DNA of 64,000 nt, from contig JAKULF010000002.1 in assembly GCA_022661535.1 (NCBI GenBank), positions 310,001-374,000 of the forward strand. Reading direction: 5' to 3'. Every line of letters begins with the position of its first letter. The first letter of the stretch is position 1. Shown piece after piece: positions 1 through 11,740 of the stretch. The notes below the pieces were generated by a model that saw only the letters and a list, made by a program, of their open reading frames with translations, did no database searches and was not told where the DNA came from. The stretch comes from Eutypa lata. Lineage: Eukaryota; Ascomycota; Sordariomycetes; Xylariales; Diatrypaceae. The position numbers and the translations under genes are program-made.

Positions 1-3000
1 GCCCACAAGGTTACCCGCAAATGGGCCTTGATCTTTTGGATCGTCAAGTCATACTTGCTTCAGCCGTCCGCTAAAAACACGGCATTCCGGTGGGCCTCGC
101 TCGTTAGCTCGTTGGAGGCACATCTTTGGAGGGGTAACTCTTAGCAGCAGCAAGGTACACGATTTTCGACAACACAATTTACATCATCCTCAGCCTACAT
201 ATGCATGTACATGTACCTCCTCACCCACCTAAGTACCTTTAATGGGAGTGCTTATCATTCCCGTCCACTGCCACTAACTACACATATCTACACGCTATAG
301 GCATCTGAGGCTGTGGCCAAGGAAACGCGCACTCACCATACGAATCATACCAAGTCACTGCCGTCCCTACGACATAACTATCGCAAGATGAGACGTCGTA
401 ACGGGCCTCAACTACAACTACACCACTACCTAGAGATAAAGTGTTATTTTGCCCCATAATCCAAGGACATCCGATGCGGGTGCTTATCACTCAACATAAC
501 TCAATTAGTCAGGCACGGGTCACATGCATTTGCAGAAGGCATCCAACGGTGCAGCGATAATCTTTGATGGAGGCTGAGAACGCCAGTCCCTTCACAGCAG
601 CACTATATGCCAGTATGCATACGTGAGCCCTATAGGAAAACAACCTAGCGTAAATGCGATCGCAACTTTGACTCTACCACAGTTGTCTTGATTGTCGCAG
701 CAAAAGGCGCCGAGAGCGCTGCGATCCCCTCAGATTATGGATATGATCTACAGTCGCTTGGTACCCTCTGACGCAATACGGCCCCATATCTTGACCCCGA
801 TCTGTGTATGCGATGATTTGGCGATGGCTGGAACGTGGGGTAATACTATTACTATCCCAAGCCTATCGTTTCGCTATAGAGACCCTTTTGCTATCATCTA
901 CACTAAGAAGCAACCTGCCTTCATAGCAGCAAACTTTATTTATGTATACATCTTCTATGCAAACTTCTCCATGCGGAAGACGCCTAATAACTTAGGTATG
1001 TAGGTACTTAACTACTAGGCACTTGGCCTTACTCGGTGCCTGTCTGTGATATTTCACTTACGCACATAGGTGGTCTAGGGTAGTCCAAGTTCGCCGCCGC
1101 ATTCCGTGCTGATGTTTAATCCTGCATGAGAAAGGGCACGTCTAAAGTGTCCAGCTGACACCTCCATCACAGCTCTTTCTCCTCTTAATAGTCTCCACAC
1201 CCACTTGTTGTATTTCCGTTTCACATTGTTGCTACCTGCCAGGTTTGTATAATGGTACATCCTTCTCGGCTCTCGTCCTGCTCCTGAGATCGGGTCGCAC
1301 CAGGCAGAGCACCAGAATGGTATCGGCATATTTCTCGCATGAAACGTGAAGGTTTGTCCTAGAGTAGTTATCAGAGCAAGACATTGCTCACCGTCGGACA
1401 GACCATGTTCGCACTTTGAAACAGGCACAATTCAGGGGGAAAGCATGGCCTCACAAGGTTCATTATCGTGTATTCCGATATCGTGGTTCACGTACCTGAT
1501 GATCGCTCGCGTTTTACCATGTAGATTCCCTATCAGGTCCATTACAGTCATGCTTGCTACATAGGGCATCCGATGGGTCCGGGCATAGGTACACCCGCCT
1601 CGTCACCAACACGTGTTCCTCTGCACCACCAGAGGTACACCGAATTATGAGCGAGTCAACGGCGTATTGGACTAGAGGGAGGAAAACATCGCTCCTGCGA
1701 CACGTCTTTCAGTGCTGACATTACAATATCATGGTGGTGGTGGCAACCCCATTCTCGGACTTCCACTCTTTTATGTTCGTCGCATGTCATGCAAGCTAAC
1801 TAAGGGACACCCAGAATAGGCCCAACCGAATCCATGCAAGGGATGAATTATGTGCTACCATTCTGTGCTACCAACCCGAGTCAGCCTGACTGCTAGTAGG
1901 TCAAGCAGCACGATCCAGCCCCCTCCCCCGCCATGATCGACTCAGGTCTTGAACCACCATATTTATAACTTATCGATAAGTCTTGATAGGAAGAAGGTCC
2001 AAACCATCATGCCTACACGAAATATCCCAGTACTGTAATCAAATTGTAATCAAGGGCTGACTATTTGTCGCCCGACGAGCGATTTCCTTGAATAGAGTAA
2101 CCGTTAACAATAGTTATACGATGATGGAGTGTACTCGCTGTCCTTGGGCTTAGATCAGATGATGCCTGGCCCACGCGGCCTGTTGAACAGGACAGTCTGT
2201 GCGATAGAAGCCCGTTGTGCCTACAATATTTGCTTTCCTTTATAGGTGACATTATGTTGACTTCTGCCTCCGATACGTCCGGCAGGTATCACAGGCTGAC
2301 GACAACGTCCGACCCAAGGCAGTGGATAACCCTCGCTCATCCCTCTTTTAAGCCTCAGGGAACTAAACTTCCCAAGGGGCAAAATTGTTCGAGAAGCAGG
2401 CTGCTCCGAGCCTTTACGAATATATGCGGTGTCCGATATGAACTGTCGCAGAACAATGCCAAACACAAGGATTGTGTTCCTGGTGTTAGGACAAGTTGGC
2501 GCCTCTCTCAGACAGTCCAGCCCGAAATCTCACCAATCAGGTTCCTTTTCCGCGAGCTGCCCTTCTAGACTACGCACATAGCATGTGCGTGAGCTGGACT
2601 TCTCTCCTTACTTAGCTCCGTCTAACCAACCTGCCTGCCTGCCTGCCTACGTATCACTGGTAAGCTTCCCCTCTGCTAGGGCAGTTCACTAATATGCTGG
2701 CTGACCACCACCATCCCCGCTCGCACCCAATCACTATGCACGATGCAAGGCACAGAGGTCCGGACCCACAAGCCCGCTGCCGCTCGTGCCGAATCACGTC
2801 GACCCGCTTATCGCCGGTACGGTGCTGTGGATTCTCGCAGCTATGTCACTGATACCCCGCCGACCAACCATCTGTTTCCTTTGCTGCAGGTATCACAAGC
2901 CAGCCCGGCCCTGCGGTATCGACCCTACATACGTGTTCAGATCTCTATTCTTATTCCCATAGGCTGCATATCACTGCTACGATTAAGTACCGAGCGTATT

Positions 3001-5208
3001 AGCTCGACGTTATGTTTGCTAACCATCGTCTTTCGCAACATCGCGCGAAATGATTTGGTTATGTCCGAAGTAACAGTAATGGATCGCTTAAGACTATGAT
3101 GAGACCTGCTCTTCGTTGGAACTTATACGTTCTTTCTTGCAAATAAAAACGAAATAGATATTGATCACATTGGAATGTTATCGTCGCTACTTCTTCACCG
3201 CTACTTCGGGATACCGGAGACACCTCGTTTGCTTGCAAGTGTCCGTCCAGCCATCGTACCGGGCATCAACCTGCGGCGACAGTTCATGTCGGCTCTTATG
3301 TCAACAAAAGCAACATTCCATACCCCCAGTTGCTTTCATAGTAATCCAGATAAATACAAGTAAAGAAATAAAGTAGCCTTCGGAAAAGGCTACGGGGTTT
3401 GCTTTGCAGCCGTACTTCAGCCACGAATCTCTTAGGTTCACGCCTCACAATGCATGTACTAAACTCTTAGGTGGCATCAAGGGGCATAACCCTACTCCAT
3501 CATTAGATCCCCCTTAGAATACAACTCCTAGCCTGCTACCTGATGTTCGTTCGCGGTTAAATTCACTTTAGCATCATACACACGATACTTGGCTCGTCGC
3601 CCTGATTATTCATGTAAAAGTTTACAATATCAATACTCGAGTTATTAGTTAGGTCGAAATGTCAGTGATATGATGGGAAAGAATCTACAGGTCTTTAAGT
3701 TATCGTTCTGGCGTGGACCGTCTGCGTTCTTTGCTATCTTCTATCGAGAAACTCGGCATCCAGGTAATAAATTACAAAGGATGTTTAATGAACTCAGCTC
3801 AATGGATGAAGCAACATATTTCAACTAGCATGCAATATTTATAGACAGAATCTGTATAAACAATCTCAACGGCATCAAAAAGTGTGAATGTGGCACATGG
3901 TTCGGCAACAACGACAAGCTCCAGCGTCTCTTTTCCAACCAGGTTTCCAACACATTAACTAACAGAATTTATTGTTGCATGCTACGGCCTTGTGTCCTGC
4001 AATGATCTAACACGCTTCACAATGAAAAACAAGGTGCTTAAGTATGCTATATGTCATCGGTTTGTACCAACGATGGAGGTCCAACGGATAGGAATCAATT
4101 TAAGGGACTCGTGCTAGCAACTGGGATATAGGCAATGGAAAAGTGCATAGTAATTATAAGGAGCAGAAATATATGCAGTTTCGTATGTTTATTCTGGCAA
4201 ATAGAAGGTCACTCTGGGGCCAACATTAGATCTACTAATTTACATAATAACTTAAGGGTAGTTGAACCTATACGGATCATCATAATACTTTGCAGCAAAT
4301 ATTAACTATTACGATCATTTCAGGAGATTTAATATCCTTATATCACTGTTAGATGCCTACAACATATCGATATTGGTATCTTTCGTTATTGATCTGCTGT
4401 CGATGATAGAGTGGTAACAGCTAAGCTAACTGAGTAGCAGGCCTCGGTCATATTACAATAACACCGGCAGGATCAATTAATAACATATATGTATGCCTGA
4501 CGTATATCCTTATTGAATAGCCTAGAGTAGATTGTATCAGGCAATATTATATACCTATCGTAAGATAGAACGGTGGATAATGGTGAAAGTATCATAGCCG
4601 GAATCTATTACAATAGCGGTATGTACGGACAGGTTAAGGCAACCTGAATATCGGAGCTATCACACAAGTATCATCCAGGAAATTGAAAGTGAATCTGGGA
4701 AGTGAGAGTGATGCACTGAACATTAAATTTGCATTTATGTATTAATTTAGCTCAGTGGCCCAAATGACAAAAGCTGAGGTGTTTATCCTATCTTCAAGGT
4801 GATGTCTTCCTATTGTACAGACTCGCCAGTACATGCCGTGGCAAGCAAGGCTGTTAAAAGCTTAAATAGAATATCTAGATATTCAAAATGGAATAATTTC
4901 TACGTATTCAACAATAAGTTACTTCACTTCATAATACAAGATAGCCTGTATAAGATACCTACCCAGTCCGGGAAATTGTGTCAATTACTTGGTAAAGGCT
5001 TCGTCGTAAGTAGTGTCACTTGAACCCTTTGTATTTTGATAGCAATCCAAAGCCATACCAAAGTATCCATTAAGTATTACTATTACATTGTGGTGGTTGC
5101 TGGGAGACAATTAAGTATTTGCCTTAGAGAGTTGGTGGCAAATGCCCGGCAAAACATGGTACCAGCGTTAAGCAAGGTATAAACCAAAATAAAAAAGTTG
5201 GTAATTAA

Positions 5209-5378
5209 ATAAACCACCTGAACAACTGGTAGAGTGGTAGTGGCAGAGACCTGTGTGGGCCCGGTCGTATTGAGTTGGTAAGCCCTTAATGGCAATCTGC
5301 GGGGGGCCCCGGGCTGTTACATTTTTGAAGGTTACCCATTCGAATCTTATCATTAACAATTCTTTTTTTTTTTTTTTG
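5209..5378 (+). mobile_element. tRNA-related SINE, copy 1
   Basis: A block of about 170 bp that closely matches 5766-5950. It has a pol III A-box-like stretch (TGGTAGAGTGG, 5228-5238) near its start and a B-box-like stretch (GGTTACCCATTCGAATC) near 5330-5346. A run of about 15 T follows at 5363-5377, which fits a pol III terminator. Internal A and B boxes without a tRNA fold are typical of tRNA-derived SINEs. No clear target-site duplication was found. That it is a dispersed element is inferred from the copies in this window. Confidence 0.7.
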
Positions 5379-5765
5379 GTTTTTCTTTTGTGACTTCCTG
5401 TTTTACTTTCTAGGATGGTACAAGGCACATTTAATACGGCATTAGTGAATGAGAGAGAAAAGACGTGAGGGGGGGAAAAAAGGCAGCCGTAGTAGGTAGG
5501 AGCTTCAAAAGTGCAATGTAAACATATAATGATATTTTCCTAGGGAATTCATAGCAAGTGGTATTTAATGACCTGGCTTGATAATACATGACAACTTCAC
5601 GGGGAATTAATGGAATAATATTTCGTGCCACGTGCGGATTAAGTGCATTGTCTATCTAGTACCATGGTGGGAGACGAAGAATTTAATCCCTTAGGCGGAA
5701 TATTTCTTCCTATTGTAACATGGCGCTATTGGGTCTATATATCATAATAATGATGGATAATTTAA

Positions 5766-5950
5766 ACAAACCGCCTGAACAACTGGTAGAGTGGTACAGT
5801 GGCAGAGACCTGTGTGGGCCCGGTCGTATTGAGTTGGTAAGCCCTAAATGGCAATCTGCGGGGGGTCCCGGGCTGTTACATTTTTGATTTTTGAAGGTTA
5901 CCCGTTCAATCCCAACTGGTATTCCTTTTTATTTTTTGTTTTATTTTATT
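5766..5950 (+). mobile_element. tRNA-related SINE, copy 2
   Basis: Near-identical to the copy at 5209-5378 over its whole body, from the AACAACTGGTAGAGTGGTA stretch to the GAAGGTTACCC stretch. It differs by small indels, including an ATTTTTG duplication before the B box. The B-box region reads GGTTACCCGTTCAATCC. The T-rich tail runs directly into a long pyrimidine tract. Two copies about 560 bp apart in the same orientation could be separate insertions or a local duplication. Confidence 0.7.
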
Positions 5951-6105
5951 TTATTTTTATTTTCTCTCTTCTCCTGTATCCCTTCGTTCCCCCCCTCCAC
6001 TTCTTTTTCGTCTTTTTCCCCGTCCCCCTTTGACTCTTTCCGTCCCGTCCCCTCTCCCCCTCCTCCCTTTCCTTTACCAATCAGTCTCCTTCTCCCCCCA
6101 AACTT
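5918..6105 (+). repeat. Pyrimidine-rich tract
   Basis: About 190 bp of almost uninterrupted T and C on the plus strand. It starts T-rich (TTTTATTTTA-like) and becomes C-rich, with several runs of five to seven C. It follows the tail of SINE copy 2. Open frames here are low-complexity artefacts. Confidence 0.7.
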
Positions 6106-6859
6106 ATGTTCTACTTAATACCTAGTTTTCTCTTTACCGCCACCTCCCATCTCCCCCCATATTCTTCCCATAACCTCTGTAGCAGATCCATAGCAGATAC
6201 CATGCAAGATAGTCGAAGCCAACGTATATTACTCCAATTCTAAATATGTGATACTAGACCTTCCGTGTGGTGCTTTAAAATAGCCCTAGGTTTCTCTACC
6301 AAGTCTCTTCCCTTAACATCACATCGCAGATAAGTCATTAGGACCCATCTGCGTAGAGAGGACTTTTTGGTAAGATGCTGCGTAGGTCACTAATATTTAA
6401 TATTGATGGCCAACGCAACATCCCGCTGCTTATCAACTAACCTATAACGCATGTCGCAGCGGAAAAGAAGAAAACAAATGCAGGCTCCTTAGGCCGTCCA
6501 CTAGAGCACCTACTATGGATAGCACGTAAATGCTATAACTTTCTGTGTTACGCAGAGCCCGTTAATAAGCAAGGCATGGTAATTTATGGCTCGCATACAA
6601 CATTTCACTGCACCTGGGCATTCACAATCCGATCACGTATTTCTATATCCTGTCGAGCTTTTCTCACGATTGCCAAACTACTCCTATTTAACGTAGCAAC
6701 CATCTTACAATGCCGTCTCAAGGTATTGGCCGCATTAATAAAAAAAATAAAAAGAGATCTCCCAAAGAAAGGAGACCACCCAAGCCCTCAAATTCCAACC
6801 AGAACGCATATTAATCGCCGTGGCTCAAAATATTTGCCAACACATGTCAAGTCCTGGAC

Positions 6860-8316
6860 TTAGGGGTTATTCTTTCTGTTGTTGATCCCCAAAGCCTTCA
6901 ACTGGCCTTCACTCATATCCTGTTGAACCTTCGGCTCCCAATGCGTCCTCAGTTCATCAGGCATCGTCCCCCAATCCTCCCAAGCCCTCCCACGCTGCTC
7001 GTACTGTCGAAGGATCGTCCCGCTTCTCTGCCGCTCCTGCTGCTGCTGCTCAGACCCCGATCCTTCTTCATCTTCCTCTTCTTCGTAGACACTCCCGCGG
7101 GTCTCTGGGGTTCCGGCCAGCTCCTCGCTATCAGGGTCCTGACTTGCTACTGCTGCTGCCGCCGCTGCTGCGTGTTGACGGGCCGCTCTCTCGCGCTCTT
7201 TGCGGTATCTTCGGTTGCGCTTGTCCTCCTCGATTCGCATGAGGATACGCCGTCTGGTCTCCTGCTCCGCCTTCTTGTCCTCCATGATCTCGAGGGCGTG
7301 GCGTTGCTGGGCCGTCATTCCTGGTTTCTCTTCCTTCTTCTCCGGAGCGGGTCGCTCCTTCGGAGTAAGTGCCCAAGGGTCGGGCAGAGGCGCTGCAATG
7401 TCGTACGCTTCGCGAGTGATGCCTAGGCTCGTGAGGAACCAGGCAAAGGCGTCGATGCGCGGACCGTCCCACTGAAATGTTAAGGGTTAGTTACGTTTAC
7501 CTCTAGATCGCCTGTAGGGAACTTCAAGTTATGGTATAGGGGCCAAGGTCTTCGTTAATAGAGAAGTGTGCGCCCGAGGCATGTTAGATAAGAGTACGTA
7601 TTGCCCTCAAAGTGACTTACGGTGATGGTTTGGGTCTTGTATCCGCCTCGAATAAACTTGTGCGGTGTCTGCTTCAGGATAGTGTGGTTGACGATGCGAC
7701 TGCTCGAAGTGCGACGCGAAAGGAGGTAGTCAGACTCATCTCGGGTTGCCGGGCCCTCCTGAGCATGCATCCCGACGAAACCCGCCATCCTGAGCTGCTC
7801 GAGTTTGGTCCAGCCGAGCTTGTGGAAGAAGCGATCCAGGAAAGCCTTCTCGACGTTTTCGTTCTCACGACACGCCGCTGCCAATTCCGGGAACGACGTG
7901 CATGCGTCATGGGCAGCAATTGCACTGTCTCCTTGTCCTCCCAGTACGATCCTGTCAAGGCCGCCTGCGAGCTTGGCTTCCTGGATGATGATTTGCGTGA
8001 TGTAAGGTAGGTCGCCCCCAAACGGCAACTCGAGGTTCTTGATATCCTCGGTGGACAATCTGCTCCAGTGCTGGTTTCTGGATCGGCCATTCGTGTCGTC
8101 CGGGTGGAGCTTTGGATACGGAAATACCCATTGGATCCGTGGAAACTGCTCTGCAAGGGTCTTGTGGTTCTTCGTTAGCTTGGCGGAGAGGACCTTGCCG
8201 GGTAGTTCCCCCTGTGGGGTATCCTGGGGAAAGCGATGGAGGAAGATGACGGTGTGTGAGTGGTCCTTCGAGGCTTGGATCACGAAGGGCTTGACAAGGT
8301 TCTCACGGAGAGACAT
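6860..8316 (-). CDS. Acyl-protein thioesterase-like alpha/beta hydrolase with degenerate active site and charged C-terminal tail
   Basis: Two exons, 8316-7621 and 7471-6860, with a 149-nt GTAAGT...CAG intron joining in phase 0. The ATG at 8316 is preferred; the frame upstream opens only with GTG. The N-terminal half resembles the phospholipase/carboxylesterase (Abhydrolase_2) family: a HTVIFLHRFP strand where the family has a FLHG turn, then WVFPYPK. The nucleophile elbow, normally G-x-S-x-G, reads LGGQGDSAIAA with no serine at the expected site. The family's Asp turn after TP and the later His region are not recognisable either. So the fold seems kept and the catalytic triad lost; that is my reading by eye. 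The second exon adds about 200 residues, mostly Arg/Glu/Lys/Gln-rich and probably coiled coil, with an acidic run. Function unknown; possibly a non-catalytic binding protein. Confidence 0.72.
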
Positions 8317-9243
8317 CGTGAGGTCGTATCGAGCAATGCGCTTTTGTGATATTCGTGATCGCACCGTGAAACAAATCGAAGCAGAAGAATGGGTCTTGTT
8401 TTTGCGCTGTAGAAGACTGTCGGTAGTAATTGGGTGGTTGGGAAATACACCCTTGTAAGGATAGTAGTTGCGCTGGCCCTAACTTCTTGAAGCTAGAGGA
8501 TAATGATCTAGCGAATAATCGTCTGATGCCTGTAACGTATGGTATACGGAGCCGAGTTGGTATAAGTTCAAAGTAGGCAGGCACTGGTAATGGTAGGAAT
8601 CGTGAATTTATATTTGGGTGTCAACGTGGGATAGTGGGGTAGACTGAGGCGACACATTGGACTAGAAGGTACTTAACCACCTTATAATCTAGGCAGTCAA
8701 GTCCTTCTCAGGAATTAGGGAATAACACTGTTAGAGCCTTAGGAAATATAGGTTTAGACCACTTATCCACGACTACTAATATCAATGTTCAGTGGTGTCG
8801 AATGTTATTTCATCACTTTAGAAAACCACGCGACTTTTATACTCCCTGTAGGGCTATACTGGAAGTTTCGTCCACCTTCCCGCGCAACAAAGATTATTGC
8901 ATATATAGACTGATACCGATGTGAAAGGAAGAAATATATGATGGTGATCTATGTTTATTTCAGGACAGATCTTCTGACAGCTCGTAGTCTCTAGTCAAGT
9001 TCTGAATAAAAGGCATGAGTCGTGACTTAAGCACATAGTACTGTTGACAATAAATGCAATTGTGATATCCGCGACTAGCATTATTGAGAACTGAATAACT
9101 AGGAACTTATATATGTTCGGCCACGAGGTGGGTATGTATCATTCAAGCCAAAATAATGCAAAAGGAGCAATAGTAGTCTGAGGATAAGGTGAGATTTGGC
9201 TATTTGTCTAATAATATATCATTTATTAATCCGTAACATGGAA
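8317..9243. other. Intergenic, 0.9 kb
   Basis: Upstream region of the hydrolase-like gene and 3' flank of the F-box gene. AT-leaning; no coding or repeat signal seen. Confidence 0.6.
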
Positions 9244-11046
9244 TCAACGTAGCTTCTTCCACCACCTCATTTGGCCATCGTCCAAGGGCTGCTCTGGAAT
9301 GTCATTGCCGAAACTCCAGGCAGTATAATTCCCTCCATCCACGAATAGCAAGAAGTCATCGTCACCCACGAGCCGTTTCACACCGCCGTACTCGGAAGCC
9401 CAATTCCGATGCGTGCCAAAGCGCTGGTGTGGATTGAAGGCGAAACGGGCGTCGCCACTTCCTTGCAAATCCTTGGTGGCAAGATCGACCTTGTATCTCC
9501 GCTGAAGGGTTCCGTCCTTCTCAGGAGTCGCTGTGTATAGAGGAATAGACGTATCGTCACTACTGCCAACTCGGCTACTAGAGCAGCTCCTTATAGACAA
9601 AATGAGTCCTTCAGTGACAGACCCTGGCTGACCATCGTAGTTATTTGTGATTACTTGGCCATTCCATAGGTGGTGAACTGAAGGCGCATTTTTGGCTATT
9701 CGGTGATGGAGTATTGTGAACTGTTTGGTGTAGATATTGAAGCAGAAGGACACAAGTCCACGCATGCTGCATCCAGGAGAACAGCCTGTTAGAGGGGTGT
9801 CCGGTTTAGTCGTATTATCAGACGTATGAGGATTCAGATCCTCCAGCCAAGCATGGGCTAAGCAGTACCCCCCATAAGAATCAATCTTCTCCCAGCGAAG
9901 GTATCCAATATCACCTATGTTCGAAGCTTTTATTAGGTAGTGATCGAGAGAGTATGATCCAACCAGCTCGCTCTTATGTATTTCGTGAACAATAAGCTTT
10001 CTGGGCGCGTCTGACCCTAGCATGATGATAAAGAAAACATTGCTCATCAGCGGGTGTATAATGAAATCAATGAGTTTGCCACTGTCCCGGAATCGTAGGC
10101 CAATATGGTGAGAAGAGAACCTGTAGGTGAAGTCTTCGAGACCACCCATGAGAACGCGTCCTATCGGATAGAAGCCAAGCTGATGGGCATCTATTGGTAG
10201 CACATCCTGACCAAATGTCCACGAATATATACGACCGTTATTTGAAATAAGGAGGATTCGCTCGCCCTCGGCGATGCACCGATCAAACTCTTCGGGGATC
10301 TCCACAGATCGCAGACAGTTCAGCGTGAAATGCCAGGCATCTACAGTAGTGCCGCGGCACATGACGAAGAGGCGGCTGCTAATAGCCGTCTTGTAGCCCT
10401 GTCTGAAGCCCCCGTTGTTCGGAAACAGGTAGGCGCGCCGCATCTTCGTGCACAGGTCGTCGACAATAGCGAAGAAGGGGGACCCGTACATCTCCGGCCA
10501 CCAAGCGATGCGGCCGCTGTTGTACATCATGAAGCGCGGGAAGCGCGTCGAGATGCCGGAGAACTGGAGGCCTTCGAACTGGTGGACGCCCCCCTCGGCG
10601 ACGGGTAGGCTCTTGTCTAGTTCGAAAAAGCGCTCGCATTCCAAGCACATCGTGTGCTGGAAAGCAGAGGCGAACTTGCCGCTCGTCCTCCTCTGGATCC
10701 TGTGCAGAGCGCGCCGGAACATCTCCGCCGCCTCCGCCGCCGCCGCCGCCGCCGCTGCCGCCGTGGCAGCGTCGCCCCCATCCGCTCCTGTCGAAATGCG
10801 GATGCGTTCGGCCAAGCCCGGGAACCAGCGATCCGCTAGCGAAAGCCAGGCTCCGTCGTCGAGCCAGCTGCTGCGCCAGGTACGGCAAACGCTCAGCGCG
10901 CCCGATATATCTTCTAGGCTGAGCTCAGCGAGAATCATCTCGCGCAGCTCGTACGGGAGGCGACTGATGATGTCGGGTCCTGCCATTCCTGGCGTGGAGT
11001 ACGGCTTAGGCGTCGGCCGGCGAAAGCGCGCAAGGATGGATTCCAT
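9244..11046 (-). CDS. F-box domain protein
   Basis: Single exon, 600 residues, ATG at 11046. Residues about 27-70 (DIISRLPYELREMILAELS, then a CRTWR motif) form a typical F-box, the helix bundle that binds Skp1 in SCF ubiquitin ligases. The rest would be the substrate-recognition part. It resembles the large family of fungal F-box proteins that have no named repeats. The stretch CLECERFFELDKSLPV after about residue 130 is also seen in such proteins. A run of alanines around residue 95 comes from a GCC-type trinucleotide repeat near 10722-10767 and may vary in length between strains. The substrate cannot be told from the sequence. Confidence 0.88.
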   Translation of the reverse strand: MESILARFRRPTPKPYSTPGMAGPDIISRLPYELREMILAELSLEDISGALSVCRTWRSSWLDDGAWLSLADRWFPGLAERIRISTGADGGDAATAAAAAAAAAEAAEMFRRALHRIQRRTSGKFASAFQHTMCLECERFFELDKSLPVAEGGVHQFEGLQFSGISTRFPRFMMYNSGRIAWWPEMYGSPFFAIVDDLCTKMRRAYLFPNNGGFRQGYKTAISSRLFVMCRGTTVDAWHFTLNCLRSVEIPEEFDRCIAEGERILLISNNGRIYSWTFGQDVLPIDAHQLGFYPIGRVLMGGLEDFTYRFSSHHIGLRFRDSGKLIDFIIHPLMSNVFFIIMLGSDAPRKLIVHEIHKSELVGSYSLDHYLIKASNIGDIGYLRWEKIDSYGGYCLAHAWLEDLNPHTSDNTTKPDTPLTGCSPGCSMRGLVSFCFNIYTKQFTILHHRIAKNAPSVHHLWNGQVITNNYDGQPGSVTEGLILSIRSCSSSRVGSSDDTSIPLYTATPEKDGTLQRRYKVDLATKDLQGSGDARFAFNPHQRFGTHRNWASEYGGVKRLVGDDDFLLFVDGGNYTAWSFGNDIPEQPLDDGQMRWWKKLR

Positions 11047-11740
11047 ATTGATGGTAATTTTTCGTACACCTTTGCTCTATGTTGTTTTTTTTGGTTTGAA
11101 GAAATGATGGAAACTGGTAGAAAAGGCTGGACATGTCCGCCAAGCAAACGTTGGCTGCTGCTACCTAATACCTGCAGTGAGGGTTGACAGGGGTTTTAAC
11201 TAAAGCCCTACCTACCGAGCCGATTCTTTCAGCTGGATTTAGTTACTATGTCATGCATGGCACAATTGTAAGCGGAGTGGAGTGCGCCTTGCCATGCAAC
11301 TAAGTGGATCTTGTAAGTTTACCAACATTTTCATTTCAATTAACTCAGTACCGAAGTGCCTAGGCATTTATTTATTTCCTATAATTTACGGGCAGTTGAT
11401 AGTAAGCAGTAAGCTACATGCACCTAGGCTATCTATATATCTATGTAAGCAGGTGTGGTAGTAATTACATAGATTTGGGTAGGTAGTACATCTATCTCTA
11501 TTGCCTTACCCCAACCTCATCTATATCGAACAGATCCTATTACAAGCGGGCCGTTCCGTCACTACCTAACTACATAGATACTACGATGATATTGGCCCAT
11601 AATACTCCCCCCCTTTGCTAGACCGGTCCCACACAATTTGTTTCGATCACGATCTTGACTATACACTCTGTAGATGGAATAGTTTAGACACAGAAGGTGG
11701 CAGGGTGGAAATTCCTTGCATTTCATCATGTAAAACCACA
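11047..11740. other. Intergenic, 0.7 kb
   Basis: Lies between the start of the F-box gene and the 3' end of the P450. It holds short TACCTA/TAGGTA-type motifs common in this window; no gene seen. Confidence 0.6.

Larger units (their letters stand above)
1..6859. other. Gene-poor region, 6.9 kb
   Basis: No supportable protein-coding gene. Open frames on both strands are short (at most about 120 codons), have no recognisable domain, and do not join across plausible splice sites. Composition is AT-leaning from about 3.4 to 5.2 kb. The only structured content is the two SINE copies and the pyrimidine tract listed separately, plus a short CCTG tandem run near 2630-2648. Confidence 0.7.

Noticed and set aside
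692..1003. 103-codon frame
   Set aside because: No domain, no splice partners, ordinary chance length for this base composition.
5848..6118. Overlapping Phe/Pro/Ser-rich frames
   Set aside because: They translate the pyrimidine tract behind SINE copy 2; low complexity only.
10330..11107. Frames on the plus strand opposite the F-box gene
   Set aside because: Shadows of the GC-rich F-box coding region.
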